Of a stretch of DNA of 64,000 nt, positions 63,094 to 64,000 are shown piece by piece. A program made the position numbers and the translations under genes. The DNA lies in assembly GCF_011393025.1 (NCBI RefSeq), contig NZ_JAAOEO010000007.1, forward strand, positions 1 to 64,000. The letters are read 5' to 3'. Positions within the stretch are counted from its first letter, which is position 1. Every line of letters starts with the position of its first letter. The notes beneath the pieces are model-generated. The model ran no database searches. It was not told the origin of the DNA and was given only the letters and a program-made list of their open reading frames with translations. Source of the DNA: Neobacillus terrae. GTDB lineage: Bacteria > Bacillota > Bacilli > Bacillales > Cytobacillaceae.

Positions 63094-63343
63094 CTAACTT
63101 TCCACTCCTTCTTATTGTTTCCTTTCATAAAAAATATGATGAGAACTGTTCTTTTAGCACTAAAGCAGGGATGGGGAACTGATACAAGAAGTCGAGTGTC
63201 TTTTTTATTGAGGATCTCCAAAAGGATATTTGTAGTGTGTCAGACTTAGCAATAGGGGATTAGATTTGGAGGAGAAAGCCATGTTAAAAGGATTGGGGTT
63301 AGACGTGGGGCATTAAAGTGGATATTGGTAATAAGTAATATAA

Positions 63344-63384
63344 AAAAGGATAGACAGAGCAGTATTCTGCTCATCTATCCTTTT
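63344..63384. terminator. Terminator-like hairpin
   Basis: AAAGGATAGA/TCTATCCTTT with AGAGC inside the stem and T4 after; almost a duplicate of 60841-60882. Confidence 0.65.
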
Positions 63385-63446
63385 ATTATGATTAGGCTCC
63401 CATTTTTTCTTGGACAAGCTGATTCCCCGGCTGCTTTTTCTTCCTG

Positions 63447-63539
63447 TTAACGAAATGCCAATGCAAGTTTATAAATTGGCCAGGAAACACTCCAAATAAT
63501 GATCAAGCCCGCCATCATTAAAAACCATTTTAAATTCAT
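63447..63539 (-). pseudogene. N-terminal fragment of an EamA/DMT transporter
   Basis: The frame begins MNLKWFLMMAGLIIIWSVSW and continues PIYKLALAF before a stop. W.......GLIIIWSVSWPIYKLAL is the first helix of EamA-type drug/metabolite exporters. The rest is missing. Confidence 0.5.
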
Positions 63540-63549
63540 TCGATCTTTT

Positions 63550-64000
63550 CACTCTCAGTATTAATAGTTACAGGCAGGCTAATTAGCTTAAAAAACAGAG
63601 TCTATCTGCTATCTCTTATAAAAATAATAACTTTCATAGAATACGCCCCTTCGCAAAAAATTTCAATAAAGATGTTTTGGAAAAAAATCACACTAACTTT
63701 TCAGGACTATTTAGTGGAAGCAAAATTAGTGGTGGTTGATTTAGAGACAAATACATTTTAAAAATATATACCCTTACATAGAATGTGGTTCTGCCAAGAA
63801 ATCCATCACTATGTGATTTTTTCAGTTTTTAAAAAAGGGAAGCTTACTACCCTAATAGATAGTAAGTCTTATACTATAATCTCCAACCTCGACACCTGAG
63901 TGAATTTTTTATTAGCGCAACAAAGAAAGTTTTAAGTTCAATTATGTAATTATTGAAAATATTAAAACTATATTGACAATTCTGAATTGTATTCGTAAAA
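63550..64000. other. Gene-free AT-rich end of window
   Basis: I see no supported gene, repeat or promoter in this stretch, apart from short hairpins near 63795-63830. It may precede a gene beyond the window. Confidence 0.4.

Overview
This window looks like a low-GC Gram-positive chromosome of the Bacillaceae (Neobacillus/Mesobacillus-like). It has AGGAGG-type ribosome sites, GTG/TTG starts, lipobox-type binding proteins, an FbpA-like protein, CodY-like operators and intrinsic terminators. Much of it is accessory DNA: gene debris, integrase and group II intron remnants, and two long direct repeats that each carry the 3' half of a selenocysteine tRNA.

Region 1 (1-11.5 kb) holds a candidate defence locus. 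On the minus strand an operon encodes a phosphoribosyltransferase, a DprA-like SLOG protein with about 19 copies of an NSEADP hexapeptide, and a HAD phosphatase. Divergently, on the plus strand, lie an 859-aa SAP/zinc-ribbon/PD-(D/E)XK-like protein and a small partner. This set lies between two 26-bp direct repeats (716-741 and 7706-7731, one mismatch), next to remnants of HsdS, an Rpn-like nuclease and a tyrosine recombinase. A small membrane protein, a DHA2 multidrug exporter and an aminotransferase fragment follow.

Region 2 (11.5-47.8 kb) is bounded by 190-bp direct repeats (11534-11723 and 47601-47790) ending in the tRNA-Sec 3' half, so it resembles a genomic island or tandem insertion at selC. 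Inside the left boundary are an integrase remnant and the 3' part of a group II intron; a probable 5' part lies near 43.4-43.9 kb. The cargo is mostly nitrogen and peptide scavenging: a YcsI/D-glutamate-cyclase-family protein, an M24 hydrolase with a PotDBCA-type transporter, and a GNAT/M20/NSAR set matching the known D-to-L amino acid conversion pathway via N-succinyl intermediates, with an RpiR regulator. Then come an S12 serine hydrolase, a Dpp/Opp transporter, M19, class-A-lactamase-like, M81 and S9 hydrolases, a PhnDCE-type transporter, and an esterase/ATP-grasp/esterase cluster. Together they look like a module for importing and degrading peptides and D-amino acid compounds.

Region 3 (47.8-64 kb) holds a second, minus-strand Dpp operon with an M20D amidohydrolase, transcribed from a well-formed promoter overlapped by a CodY-like box. 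It is followed by a long-coiled-coil SF1 helicase with a winged-helix partner, an FbpA-like small protein, a PQQ-type beta-propeller dehydrogenase, and more debris.

All identifications come from reading translations and motifs by eye. No database search was run.
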